A DNA stretch of 64,000 nt from positions 35,168,698 to 35,232,697 of the forward strand of contig OW121855.1 of NCBI GenBank assembly GCA_933228895.1, written 5' to 3'. Numbering within the stretch: position 1 is the first letter of the stretch; every line of letters starts with the position of its first letter. Shown here piece after piece: positions 12,605 to 23,084 of the stretch. Below the pieces are notes generated by a model, which saw only the letters and a list, made by a program, of their open reading frames with translations, was not told the DNA's origin and searched no databases. A program made the translations under genes and the position numbers. The stretch comes from Platycnemis pennipes. Taxonomy: Eukaryota; Arthropoda; Insecta; Odonata; Platycnemididae.

Positions 12605-12836
12605 TCCACTAAGTGCTAAGCCCTTTGGCGCGCGAAATTCACACTTATGGTGTGGAAGGCAGTTTCCGGGCAGCCTGCCGGGCTGTCAAAAAGACCAGAC
12701 ACGCCGAGGGACAAGCAGTAGATATGGATGAGCGTGTCCGAAGAGGTTTGGTGAAGATTCGAACCTCGACCCACCAGGGGGAGGTCTAAATTTTAGACCT
12801 CTGCCCTAGAAGCCACTTGACTATCACGTCGTGCTT
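12605..12836 (-). repeat. tRNA-derived SINE (type-II tRNA-like head, Ser/Leu-like)
   Basis: The minus strand starts near 12836 with a tRNA-like head: an A-box-like 'gatagtcaagtggcttc', an anticodon-arm-like inverted repeat 'aggtct…agacct', a long variable arm and a good B box 'aggttcgaatctt'. A tRNA-unrelated body continues to about 12605. The anticodon loop lacks the normal T33, so this is a SINE head or pseudo-tRNA, not a functional tRNA gene. Confidence 0.65.
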
Positions 12837-15420
12837 TATATCAGTAACATTTACATTATTAGTAGCGAGGATTTTGTCATACGAGTGATATCTACCCATA
12901 TTGGGATCAATAAGAATTTATTAGAATATACGAAGAAGAAGAATATACACAGAAAGCGCAGAGGCGCTAAAAGGCAGGTTGCCGAATCAAGCAAATTATC
13001 CATTAGACGACTGCAATGACGGCTATTTGGATACCCCATCGATCGTCATTAGAAAGGTGTCTTTATTCTGTCTCTTTCACCGTGCACGTTACATACCCCC
13101 TCCAGTCTTAGCATGCCCCTATTTATGCAATCCTAACGTATTCAGACAAGGATATTCATCAAAATTTCGTGATTGATTTCAACCAGGGGTATCTATCTAA
13201 GTGGTCGACATCGATCCTAAGAGGCTGATGAAACAATACCAGGGGTTTATCAAAACAGATAATAAAAAATACTGATAAGAGTACACAAACGCGTAAATAG
13301 CCGTCAGACAGTATGAGAAACATTTCAATAAATTTACGTGGATTTTTGCTAACATTTTGGCATCACTTGAAGTCAAATGCACGCATGTATCATAAACAAT
13401 GAGCAGTATAAAATAAACCATCTTTATATCATATCATAATAGAAAAACATGGTGTGAATAAAAAGGCTGTACTTTCGGCCAAGTACATACATTAGGGGAT
13501 TCATATTTGAGTCTACACATTTAATTAAAGTCTAGTTTGGCGCCAGCAATACGGGACAGGTACAGTAGGTACAGGACGGGAACCAGCGTTTATATTGTCG
13601 AGGGGCTTCCCAAACTCTCATACGTCTTCCGCGCCACGCGTCCCCTACTTCCAACCTGTCATCTCCCCCACGACCGCATTAAATAGTAAACGATCTCGAG
13701 ACAGCAATGAAATTCCCATGGAGGAGCGAAGCGAGAATTCAACTCCTTAAACTCGTCGTAACGCCGGCGCGTATAAAACTGTCGATCCGGCGCATACTTA
13801 ACACCACTTCCCTCGACACTCCTTTCCCCACCTGTCGGCTCATTCGCACACTCTTGGCCCTCTTGAGTCTCCATCAACTAATGTTAATTCCCAGATAACC
13901 CACTCGAATGAAAAAAATAAAATAAAATGGAGAAGAGCTCGCACGTCGTCGGCGCCTCCGCTCGTGTTTCCGTGCGCTCTCCGCCAGGAGGCGGGCCCCG
14001 GCCGCACATTCAAGAATGTCGACTAGTCGGTTCGTCCGCACTCTCATTTTAATGCGCTCGTAACCGCATTCCCCCTCGGCCTGTTGCCTCGCTCGTGATC
14101 TCACTGCTTTGTGTGGAAAGTCTACGATGACGACCTTAACATTATTGTGATTGATAGTGGAAGCCATATTTCTTTTCCTGAGGGGCTGGGACGTCCGTAA
14201 TCGAATTCCTTCATGACAGGAGCGACTTCAAATGACCACGTTAAAATGGTCTTCGTTGTTTTTCAGGGCGCTTGGGAGGTAATGAAAATCACTTTGTTTC
14301 TGGTGTAATGTCTTGGTTACATGTAGCAATTAAAGAGCTGAGTAATTATAAATCATTGGTGAGTCCACACACTTCCACAAGTTTATTCCACTTTTCGCAA
14401 TGCTACAAACATATTTCATGTTGTGCTCCACCAAACAAAATTTAAGAAATAAAAGCGTAAAGAACATGTATCGAATGACGGCAGCATACGGATCGCTCTA
14501 ACAGACTAAAGTAGCTCTAATTCGGAAATCATATGCAAAGGAAATTTAGAAATATTTATCATGTTACTAATCTCACTAAACACTCAAGAGCATTGTAGCA
14601 GTGACTAAATACAACCTGAAGATTTTCAGACGTCGTCTACAGCACGTAGGCACTGTAGGTAGGCGAAATTTACTGCTTAATTCTGATATTACGAAAAGTA
14701 GACACATATGTTATTAACCCAGCTCCGATTCACAGAAATTCTTAGAATGGTTACCTCTGAACACACATTCCGACCTCACTAATGTAAAAAATCCTTCCAA
14801 AACTATTTTCTAAGAAGTACTTCTCAACTCCAATTCCAAATCACCTTTTTTCTGTGGTGCTTCTTCGTCCAATTTCTCTTCTGCTGGTGATTCGTCGTCC
14901 AATTTCAACATTAAGATTATAAACTCCGGCAGATTAATTTTATTTTTTAATTTCTTAATCGTGTGAATTACGCGATATTGTCCAGGTCCAAATATTCGAC
15001 CATTTTTTTTTACAGCGATAGTGAGTTGAGAAAAGCAGCCTCCACTTTCGATGTCTTTCTTCGCTTTCTTCTATTGCAAGAGTTTAACGATCATACAAGC
15101 TGGGAGACTTGGTATTCCTAAGTTCAAGATTTCAACTCCTGCTAACAATCATTAATCTCAGGTCGCCGAAAAGTTTTCCAGGTTTCCTAGGGCTTGTTTT
15201 ATAGATCTGTACGTACGGCTTTTCACCCTACTTATGTAGGGTTAGGGTAATAATACTTTATTTTACAATACGACTGCGCGCAGGTGTCCTAGAATGAGCA
15301 TCATTTATGAGTACGATGCATGTCATTCAACGCAGTGTTTTTCATTCTGTAATCATTCGCCCTTCTAGTTTTACTATAGCTGAAAACAGGAAATAATCCT
15401 ATTGTTTTATTTTTTTACAG
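12837..15420. other. Presumed upstream intron of caudal; no exon recognised
   Basis: The interval directly before the caudal homeobox exon ends with a polypyrimidine tract and ACAG acceptor at 15409-15420. It contains a GC-rich block (about 13560-14160) open on the minus strand, with an Arg/Ser-rich and probably chance translation. I see no upstream caudal exon here, so the first coding exon is likely farther 5'. Confidence 0.5.
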
Positions 15421-15566
15421 GAAAGACGCGGACTAAGGACAAATACCGAGTCGTGTACAGCGATCGCCAAAGGCTGGAGTTGGAGAAGGAATTCCATTAC
15501 AGTCGTTATATCACCATTCGGCGAAAATCTGAGCTGGCAACTGCTCTGGGACTATCAGATAGACAG
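15421..15566 (+). CDS. cad: caudal (cad/Cdx) homeodomain exon, 5' part of homeobox
   Basis: This internal exon encodes the Caudal-class linker KTRT directly followed by homeodomain residues 1-44 ([20 protein letters not shown]…LGLSDRQ). Caudal is a ParaHox homeodomain transcription factor that acts in the nucleus in posterior axis patterning and gut identity. Class-diagnostic features are the [12 protein letters not shown] start, LELEKEF, and [13 protein letters not shown] in helix 2. Expected homeodomain positions are present: Arg5, Leu16 and Tyr8. The acceptor is a T-rich tract ending ACAG at 15420, and the donor is CAG|GTAAG at 15567. Codons split one base into this exon at its 5' side and are complete at its 3' side. 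The intron after homeodomain residue 44 is a familiar site in caudal/Cdx genes. The exon(s) with the N-terminus and hexapeptide are not found in the window. Confidence 0.97.
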
Positions 15567-17225
15567 GTAAGACAAGGTTGCCAGCAAAAAATACTACCTC
15601 GGGCCTAAGGACTATTTACCCTCAATATTGAGTCGTATTAATTCTACATCGAGTAGTTTTAAACTGCATACCTACTACAACACTGTGTGAATTATTGCCC
15701 TTTTTCCAAATGATTCTTCTTTCTATATATAATTTAGTAAAATTAATTCCAAGCCTTCTGCAGCTATCGAATATATATATTTCACGTTATGAATAAACAT
15801 TTTACGTTAGTAAATAACCTGATAAGGAGAGTGACTTTATCAGTATATGAGACATAGACTATACGGAGGGACAAGAGGTCGTTAGGGAGGAGAGGGAAAT
15901 GATGGAGGACAAGAGAGGGCAGAGTAGGTTGATGGAACAGGTACTGAGGGAGGATGGAATGCTGATGGTCATTATCTAAGTTATAATATTGGTTTAGCTA
16001 GAACTAGTAAAAGACAGAATATGGTATGATGAAATAAAAGTATGAATAGGGGTAGGGAATACACCGATTTCAAGAGAGAAATAGTGTAGGGACGGATCTA
16101 ATAGAGGAATGAAATGAAAATTCGAGTAGGGATACTCCATCAAAGCAAAGTGGAAAACTATCGATCAATCAATTTCACGCTACGGTGGAAATACGCTAGC
16201 TGCTTCGCATTCACTTAGGAGTGTCATTCAAGCTTCTTTTCCCTAGTCTCCCTAACACTGTAAAAAACGGATGGTTTTACAGTTACAGTACAGATGCGGA
16301 TACTCACATATTACTCTTTCCCTAGTATTTACGTTTACTTAATCCATGCTCGAATGTTTTCTTATTATTTTTGATCGTGTTAGCAGAGGAAACCATTTTT
16401 TAAAACCAAGAGATATATCCAGCACGTATTTTTAGTGGCTTCTGATCGGAACATTAATAATTAAAGGCCACGATGGCAGATTGAAAACTTTTGAAGTCTC
16501 GCTCCCATATTACTATTATACTTCGTTTCACATACACAACAGGTACATATTAACGCCACAAATGAATAGGATTAATAGATTTAATCCTCTACTCTCAGAA
16601 TGTTCATACATTAATTCTATTCATTCGTATTATTGTATATGGTCATTTGGTATGCACTTCAATAATTATTTCTCTTTCTTAAAAAGGATATTTCGGTTAA
16701 TTCGCATACATGTCTCATTGTTGAAGATAAATGCAACAAATGATTCAGTTTGGTATGCATATAGGGTCTTCCTTCCGTAGAAACAAATAAAGACAGGTGA
16801 CAACAAAGAGAAAATATTTTGAATCCCAGATATTTATTTCGTTCTTTCTTCTGCTATAAAAGTTAATTAATCTTGAATGTCCATAGTATTACTGAACTCC
16901 TATTTATTCTCAATGCCAAATTGAGAATAAATGGGAGCCAATGCCTTCACGTTCAAAAGAAGTTGGAATACCACAAGAAAATTTATTTTCTACAAATGTT
17001 TTCTTTGCCCACATATTACATCTTTTAACCCCTGTTTCAGGTACTTGTTTAGCAATTCATTTTGTTTGTGTAATTGTCTTCTCTGGCCCAGATATGAAAA
17101 TTTCTCAGTAATCTATATTTTTAATTAAAACCGATAATGCATTACGTCTTAATTACAACCAAAACAATAGAGCTAGATAAAAACTCAGCATGCGTTTAAC
17201 GCCTAACTATCAACTCTTCACGCAG
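15567..17225 (+). other. caudal intron interrupting the homeobox (1659 bp)
   Basis: This phase-0 intron lies between homeodomain residues 44 and 45, with donor GTAAGA at 15567 and acceptor TTCACGCAG ending at 17225. It is AT-rich and carries one recognisable repeat, an RTE-like LINE 3' remnant at about 15846-16190. I see no further exon. A second acceptor-like tract ends at about 17040 (CCCCTGTTTCAG), but the sequence after it is not coding in the homeodomain frame. Confidence 0.93.
15846..16190 (+). repeat. RTE-like LINE 3' remnant within caudal intron
   Basis: The blocks 'gggcagagtaggttgatgga', 'gagagaaatagtgtagggac' and 'ctatcgatcaatcaat' occur in the same order at about 35670-35945 (ggcagagtaggtggatgaaa, gagaaatagcttacagac, ctatcaatcaat). 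The coding part resembles the C-terminal RRRQSRWM(K/E)QVL segment of RTE-type reverse transcriptases. It is heavily decayed. Confidence 0.6.
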
Positions 17226-17594
17226 GTCAAGATATGGTTCCAGAACCGCCGCGCCAAGGAGCGCAAGCACCTGAAAAAACGTGAGGAGGTGGTCAGCAAG
17301 GATAAGATGGACCCTGACGGCAACAACAGCAACGGCGGTCACCAGCAGCCGACCCGCGGCGACCAGACGCAGGTCACCATCCCCGACCAAATGCCCCCGG
17401 ACCTCATCCCCAACCAACTTCACATGACCCAGCACAGCCTCCACCCCCAGCACCTGCACCACCACCATCCCCACCAGCACCACGACATGAGCGAGGCGCC
17501 GCCTCCGCAGAGCCAGCAGCAGCCGCCGCAGCAGCAGGCGCCGGGGATGGTGCTCCCGCTGACCTCCGTCACGATCGGGGGCGTCGACTTGTGA
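17226..17594 (+). CDS. cad: caudal (cad/Cdx) last coding exon: recognition helix and C-terminus
   Basis: The exon starts directly after CGCAG with the recognition helix VKIWFQNRRAKERKHLKKRE, homeodomain residues 45-60 plus a basic extension. Trp48, Phe49, Gln50, Asn51 and Arg53 are all intact, so DNA-binding ability is expected. The C-terminal ~100 residues are low complexity: Asn/Gly, then a His-rich run (about residues 70-90 of the exon product), then Gln/Pro repeats. The chain ends MVLPLTSVTIGGVDL at UGA 17592-17594. Codon use is strongly GC3-biased, unlike the AT-rich surroundings. The stop is UGA followed by C, and the same frame stays open for 41 more codons (separate entry). The opposite strand is also open here over about 214 codons, a by-product of GC-rich codon use. 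Confidence 0.95.
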   Translation, partial: VKIWFQNRRAKERKHLKKREEVVSKDKMDPDGNNSNGGHQQPTRGDQTQVTIPDQMPPDLIPNQLHMTQHSLHPQHLHHHHPHQHHDMSEAPPPQSQQQPPQQQAPGMVLPLTSVTIGGVDL

Positions 17595-17720
17595 CGTCAG
17601 CACCCGCCGCCCGTCAGGGGCGAGGAGCAAGGCATGGGAGGGGGCGTGATGGCCGACGCCGGCGGCGGCGGCGACGGCGCCGAGTCGATAGACGACGATC
17701 ACGCCTGGCTGCTCAACTGA
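17595..17720 (+). other. In-frame 41-codon extension downstream of caudal UGA (readthrough candidate)
   Basis: After the caudal UGA (17592-17594, next base C) the same frame continues RQHPPPVRGEEQGMGGGVMA, then a Gly-rich and acidic run with SIDDD, and ends HAWLLN before a second UGA at 17718-17720. The composition changes from Gln/His-rich to Gly/Asp/Glu-rich. GC-rich sequence has few stops, so an open 41 codons could be chance. Alternatives are a sequencing or allelic change at the first stop, or plain 3'UTR. Confidence 0.35.
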
Positions 17721-18360
17721 GCCGACGGCCATGGGAGGGAGGTTCCGGTGGGGAGGTGGGGGGGACTCCGTTCCCGTCGGTGCCCTCGTAGAGGGGGGGT
17801 CACGTCTGCCCTCCTCGTCCGAAGAAAAAAACGTGTGCATAAATATATGTATTATTCTCGCCGTCTCATCCAGGCGCAGGCAAATTATCGCTCATGAACC
17901 CTCTCCATGAACGCCTCTCTGCTGAGGCTTCGGGAACTCGATAAATAGTGAGCGCTACCAATCAAAAATCAAAATCGCCATTTTCCAACTGAAGTGCTAC
18001 GTGCGTGTGAGCATGGGTCACGCTGAAAACATGAATAGTTGAAGCGATTAATTTATTCGCGCAAAGCCCATTTGTAAGGTTGGGACCAGGGCCGAGGAAA
18101 AAATAAGTACTCTCCTTTGCCTCCGATCTGAGTGAGATGTTTTTTTTCCGTGTTTGTGTCGATCGTTCCTCTTCGCTCGGGGGTCGCTCGTGTTTTTTTT
18201 TCTCTGCGGGCAGCCAAGGAACATGAGTGGGACTGATTACCTGCGCGAGCGTCGCGGATCGAACTAAAGATTGGTGAACGGAATGCAAAAGTTCGCTCCA
18301 CTCATCCGATCGAGAAACGTTTGACTCACATGTGAACCGTGCCTTTTCTAAATAAATAAA
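17721..18360 (+). other. Probable caudal 3'UTR region
   Basis: This lies directly downstream of the caudal coding exon, is GC-rich at first and then mixed. The nearest clear poly(A)-signal-like sequence is the overlapping AATAAATAAA at 18351-18360, and another (TAAATAAAA) is near 18982. Which is used cannot be told from sequence. A minus-strand open frame across 17962-18492 has no recognisable domain. Confidence 0.4.
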
Positions 18361-21300
18361 ATGTGAAAGAAAAAGATGATTCCAGGATTTTACCGCGGGT
18401 GGGACATCTCGTGGGGAGGTGAAGCAAACTTGTGACGGATAATGACGGACTAATGATATTTTCGGGCCCTCAGGGGATCCCGCCTCCGACATCGATGCAG
18501 TTCTGCTTCACCTCCACCCTACAGAACTCCCTTGAGACTTTATTTTTGTTCGCGGCAGAGTGATGCACCCGCTGCAGTATAACAAAGTATTGTTAAACAA
18601 TTGCGTGTATGTATATTAATAGTATTATTATAATTATTAAAGTTATTATAATTATTGAAAGTATCTAGGGAAAAGACAAGTATTGCGCATTGAGAATGGG
18701 TGGTGCTAAAGTTGTCCACGGGAAAGTGTTTGAAATGCAGATTGGTGCCGTTGGTGACTTCTGATGTTGAACTATAATTCATGCTTCACCTTCTTACTTG
18801 GAGAATAAATGAGATACAAATGTACTATGGAGAATGCAGAAGTATCAGATAGTATGCAGAACGGTCAGCGCAGCCAGTGCTGTACGCACTCTCCCGGAAG
18901 GATTGTGAATGTTGGTGTCACAGTGTGTACTCATATTTCCGTTACTTATGCGAGTGTCTTTTCACATGAAGCATAAATAAGTAAATAAAAAAATTGTCTT
19001 GAGGTGAAGCTGGCCTTTTAATTAATGTTCCTGATCCGCCTTTGTTCGACCCTCCTTTTCGGGTGATGCGTTTCAAACGTCCATTTAGAATACATTTTTC
19101 ATGGTATATTTTTCAATTGTAATGAAACGCGTACAGCCACAACCAGTAAAGTTTTTTGCCCTTCGTGCCTCATATTTTGAGTTATTTTTGCTTGATTTAT
19201 CGAATTTCTTTTTCTTAGTTCCGAAGCAGACATACAGGTTTGAGTATTTCGTACAAATGTATTTGACATTCGATAGATGGAAATTACGAGGAGATGGTAA
19301 GATATATTCACCTCATATCGCAGACTAAAATGAATCCTGCACATCACATCTGATCACTGGTATTGTAAGTCAAGTCTCACTGGTATTCTCGTCGAATGAC
19401 GCTCCGTTGGACTATGGAAATATTAAATTAATATTCACGAACTCCCTCCAGGAACGCAGCCTCCTTCCCAATCACCAATAAAGACAGCAAAACTTAAATA
19501 TCCAATGGTCATGGCGAAAAGTCCATTTTAGTTGAAAGACAGACTGGTTAGATACCATGATTAGGATTAAACTCACACCAAAATAATTTTTCATAGGTAA
19601 AGAATATAACCTCTATTCAAAATCAATGCTAAACTGAGTTAATATGTTAATTCTTAGGTCATATGATCACATGCAATTACCGAAAAGAGATGCCAATCCG
19701 AATCAAACATGTATCCGTGTATACCGCGCAGATATTTACGCTCCCGAACTTCCTTTAAATTGAAGAAAAGGACATCTAAATTGGATACATCAGCTCCAGA
19801 TTTCAAGATAGAGTCCTCTACAAAAGAGACTTAAATTTCATCGATCGTACATACATATCTAATTAAACTGCTTTTTGTTGGTAGTTGTAATTCCAACCCG
19901 AAACATGAAGTGAATTGTCATTGGTGACGTGTCCCGGAAGGCAAGAGTCGACAGGTCAGAGGAAGAGAGCGATACAGGCAGATTATTTCTCGGAAACCCT
20001 GATCAAAAATTCCTTTAATTACCTTTCAACGGTTGTTATCCTCTAACATATCTTAAGCTTGGAAATTTAGAAAAATTTTTGTGCACAAAGAATAGAAAAA
20101 GAAGGAAAAATTTTAATAAAAGGGCGATATTTTCCGTAAAAAACTTCTGTAGGCTTAATATTCCTCCTTGCAGTTACGGAAGAAAATTTATTACTTGAAA
20201 TTTACCCTTATTATCGAGGATATCCTCAGTTGCATCAAATATTTCGAGTTTCTTAAAAATAATTTCCTTGTTGGGTCGACTGGTTGACGTTTCGTGATCC
20301 CTATTGGCCGCTTATTTGTCGATAAGTAAGGATCAGGCGTCACGAAAGGTTGGGTGTAATCCAGCATGACGCCACATAAATGTTCGAAAAACTTCTAGTC
20401 AAAAGCTGCGAAACGTTGCGTTTAAACGAAATACGCCGATTTACTCAGTGATAAACTGACAATTACAACTAATTGGCATTTGTGAGTGTCGTTATCACAG
20501 AACGTTTTGCCTCACTTTCAAGACCACTTAAAAGAGTTGGTTCAAGCCAATATGAGAAGAAATTTCCCTCTTTCATGTCATTAACAGCCCTCCGTATCCA
20601 TGTAACCACACCAAGAACCACGTTAATCATATCACATACAGCACTTCCAACCTCAGCTCAATTTCAATGGAAGTTTAATGAACTTCAGGCTTATCTAATT
20701 GTCTGAATGGGCTTCGTGATTACCTAAAGCCTAAAGTTGCCGAATTGGGGTGTAACGAAAATAAAAGCACCCCTCTTTAAGGTATCTATTTTGGAAATGC
20801 GATAGGGGCATGCAAATTCCGCTAAGACGGCAATTAAATACGTTTTAAACCGAGAAATTTTACAAAAGTTGGTCAACATTTTAGTCCTTATTGCTAACCG
20901 TACGCTCGAAGGATCCAAACTTCGTGCAGTTGATAGCAATTAATACTCGTTAATTTATATAAATATATTAATTAAATGCATCTGTGAAAACGAGCCAAAT
21001 AAGTCGAATCAATCCAATGAGGTGTTTCTGTTAATTCGCACTTCCTGAGGGCATTGCTAGAATAGAGCGCAGGTATTACTTGTTAAAATATGGTTAGAAT
21101 TTCAGGTACCCACAAAGTTCAAAAGTTTTAGGTTCCCAATGCACCGTTTTTCCTTTCAAAGGTAAAAAAAACTGTACGATAAAAAATTATATACGTGCAT
21201 ACCAGATTTAATTACGGAATTGAATTAGTACACAGATTACCGGCGACTTTTGTGTTAGATATGAAAAGTTTATAGTGCCATAAGTTTCTTAGAATGATGA

Positions 21301-22489
21301 GTAAGATGTCAAAATTTAAACTTGGGATTTGTAACAGGTCGTCAAGATAACTTGAATTAGTGTCACAAGCAAGCTAGAACCACTTGACCGGGTATTTCTT
21401 TCAGATAGTAGCTTATAAGCCAGAATGAATGATTTAAATGAATACCATGATCACTATAATAGGCCCTATAAAACTATTTTTTTAATAAAATTATTTCCCA
21501 GCACAGGTACGAAACTTATGGTTACTCTTGTAACACCAGACTTGTAACGTAAGGTAGGTATTTCCATACACTACAAGTATATCTCGTTTTCTGGGGTTTT
21601 GAGTTTGATAAAACCACTCGATACTATGGTTTAATTACTTTGATAAATGGAAATATTCTTGCCGATCGACTCTACTCGATTCTAAATAGGTGTTTTTATA
21701 AATATGCTCTAATTACTCTGCAAGTTGGCCTGGCTATTATAAGGGCATGGGCTCGAATCGCGTCTCAGGGATGGATATTGCGTTTATCATTGGTTTCATA
21801 TTACGCCATATGGTGCGATAAGGACTTAGCAGTTGGAGTGCACAATAGCTGAATTCCACTATTATTAAAAGAGCGATATATTCGCCGCATGAGAACGGGG
21901 AGAAAAATCCAAAGTTTCCCAACCATATTTTAATACATAGTTTATTTTACATAGGAGAAGGAAAGAGGCATCTGAATTGTTTGTATAAGACACCGTGGTA
22001 TCCAGAAGAAAAGAGCATATTTTCGGCACGCTTAGAACATTGGAAGGCGGTTCAAATAGACCTCTGCACCAAAGTTGACTCCCAACATCCACCAAAATGT
22101 AAGGCTTCGGTAACAATTAGCCTTTAAACCAAGCTTCTCCACCAGTGAATCACCACCAGAAGATGAATGGTTCTTGACTCTCTGGACTAGAATAGCTACC
22201 GAGGGCCTTAAGATTTGGTAGCAAGAGTGCAAAAGACAGATCACGTAGTACGGACAATTCTTTCTTTTAGATGGGGACGATGGAGTATTTCATCCGTACA
22301 AGATTTTACTCTCGTAAATAAGTTCAAGTTATGTATCTTGGAATCTTTGTACGACTTATACTAAACACGCCACTATGATTACATCCTAAACCATCCTAAC
22401 CCAGGCGTGGTAGGAATTTTACTATAAATAAGGAAACACTCCTTTAGAACATACTACATTAAAATCTTTTTAACTTATGCAGTCCTCTA
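18361..22489. other. No gene recognised
   Basis: This is AT-rich non-coding DNA. The only local structure noted is an AT-rich repetitive stretch at about 18610-18660 (reiterated TTATTATAATTATT). No coding frame has a recognisable domain. Confidence 0.5.
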
Positions 22490-22870
22490 TGTCAGCCAGA
22501 CATGAATAATAATGGGTGCAGAAAAATCAGAAATGGAAGTTCCTGACTGTGATGTTGCAACTTTGTGATGAAGATAATTTTGATAGACCAAATAACTAAC
22601 GAAGAATCTCTAAGGGAAGTGAGAGAAAGGAGCCTGATGAAAACTTTAAAAGAAGACAGGAGCACGTTATCGAACATGTTTTGAAACATGGTGATCGGAT
22701 AAATACAGTCGTCAAGAAAAATTTGAATAGGGAGAATTTCAAAGGAAGGTCTCATATGGGACATGGAACAAGACATGAAGGATGAAAAGGATAAGAATTA
22801 TATAAATTTCAAGAGTATAAGAATCGGGTGTAGAGCTGCGTCAAACCAATCTTAGAATTGAATAAAATCG
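22490..22870 (+). pseudogene. RTE-like LINE 3'-end remnant
   Basis: The + strand reads, with frameshifts, ITNEESLREVRE-RSLMKTLK, then a decayed segment, then GHGTRHEG- and MKDEKDKNYINF-like pieces. This is the same order as in the RTE remnant at 47690-47975 (VTNE…, LIGHILRQDGLMKTIV, YMEQVMKDVKVKNYVNMKR). Stops and frameshifts make it non-functional. Confidence 0.65.
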
Positions 22871-22905
22871 ATGGTTGGCGAGTTCACGTTGTGGAATGAA
22901 TACAT

Positions 22906-23084
22906 GATGAACATTAGAATAAACTTTGTTATATTCCACAAATAGTTATTAAACGACCGGTTTAGACAATCTCAGATCATCCTCAAAAGTTCTCCTCCTC
23001 CAACTTCTGAGGTTGACCTGAGAAGGTCGAAACCGGTCGTTCAATAAATATTTGTGGAATATAACGTTTATTCTAATGTTCATC
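22906..23084. mobile_element. Snapback (foldback) element, ~179 bp
   Basis: The left arm 22906-22963 and right arm 23030-23084 are near-perfect inverted repeats of about 56 bp, from GATGAACATTAGAATAAAC inward to ACGACCGGTTT. The centre also folds (CCTCAAAAGTT against AACTTCTGAGG). The arms contain ATATTCCACAAAT. A half copy of the same element appears at 47460-47530 (GTCGAAACC…GGTCGGTTATT…GTGTGGAAT). It has no coding capacity and is typical of a MITE or foldback element. Confidence 0.88.

Noticed and set aside
12605..12836. Functional Ser/Leu-type tRNA gene on the minus strand
   Set aside because: The B box is good, but the anticodon loop lacks T33, the acceptor stem does not pair, and the unit continues into SINE-like sequence.
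17029..17045. Alternative splice acceptor (CCCCTGTTTCAG) for a caudal microexon
   Set aside because: Sequence after it is not continuous with the homeodomain frame and hits stops before 17226. The acceptor at 17225 joins perfectly.
17196..17840. A 214-codon open frame on the minus strand opposite the caudal last exon
   Set aside because: It mirrors GC-rich caudal codons. The translation is low-complexity Arg/Val/Leu/Pro with no domain, and the + strand is a confident homeobox exon.
5255..20310. Shared 14-mer CCTATTGGCCGCTT at about 5258 and 20301
   Set aside because: The similarity does not extend beyond the 14 bases on either side, so it may be coincidence.
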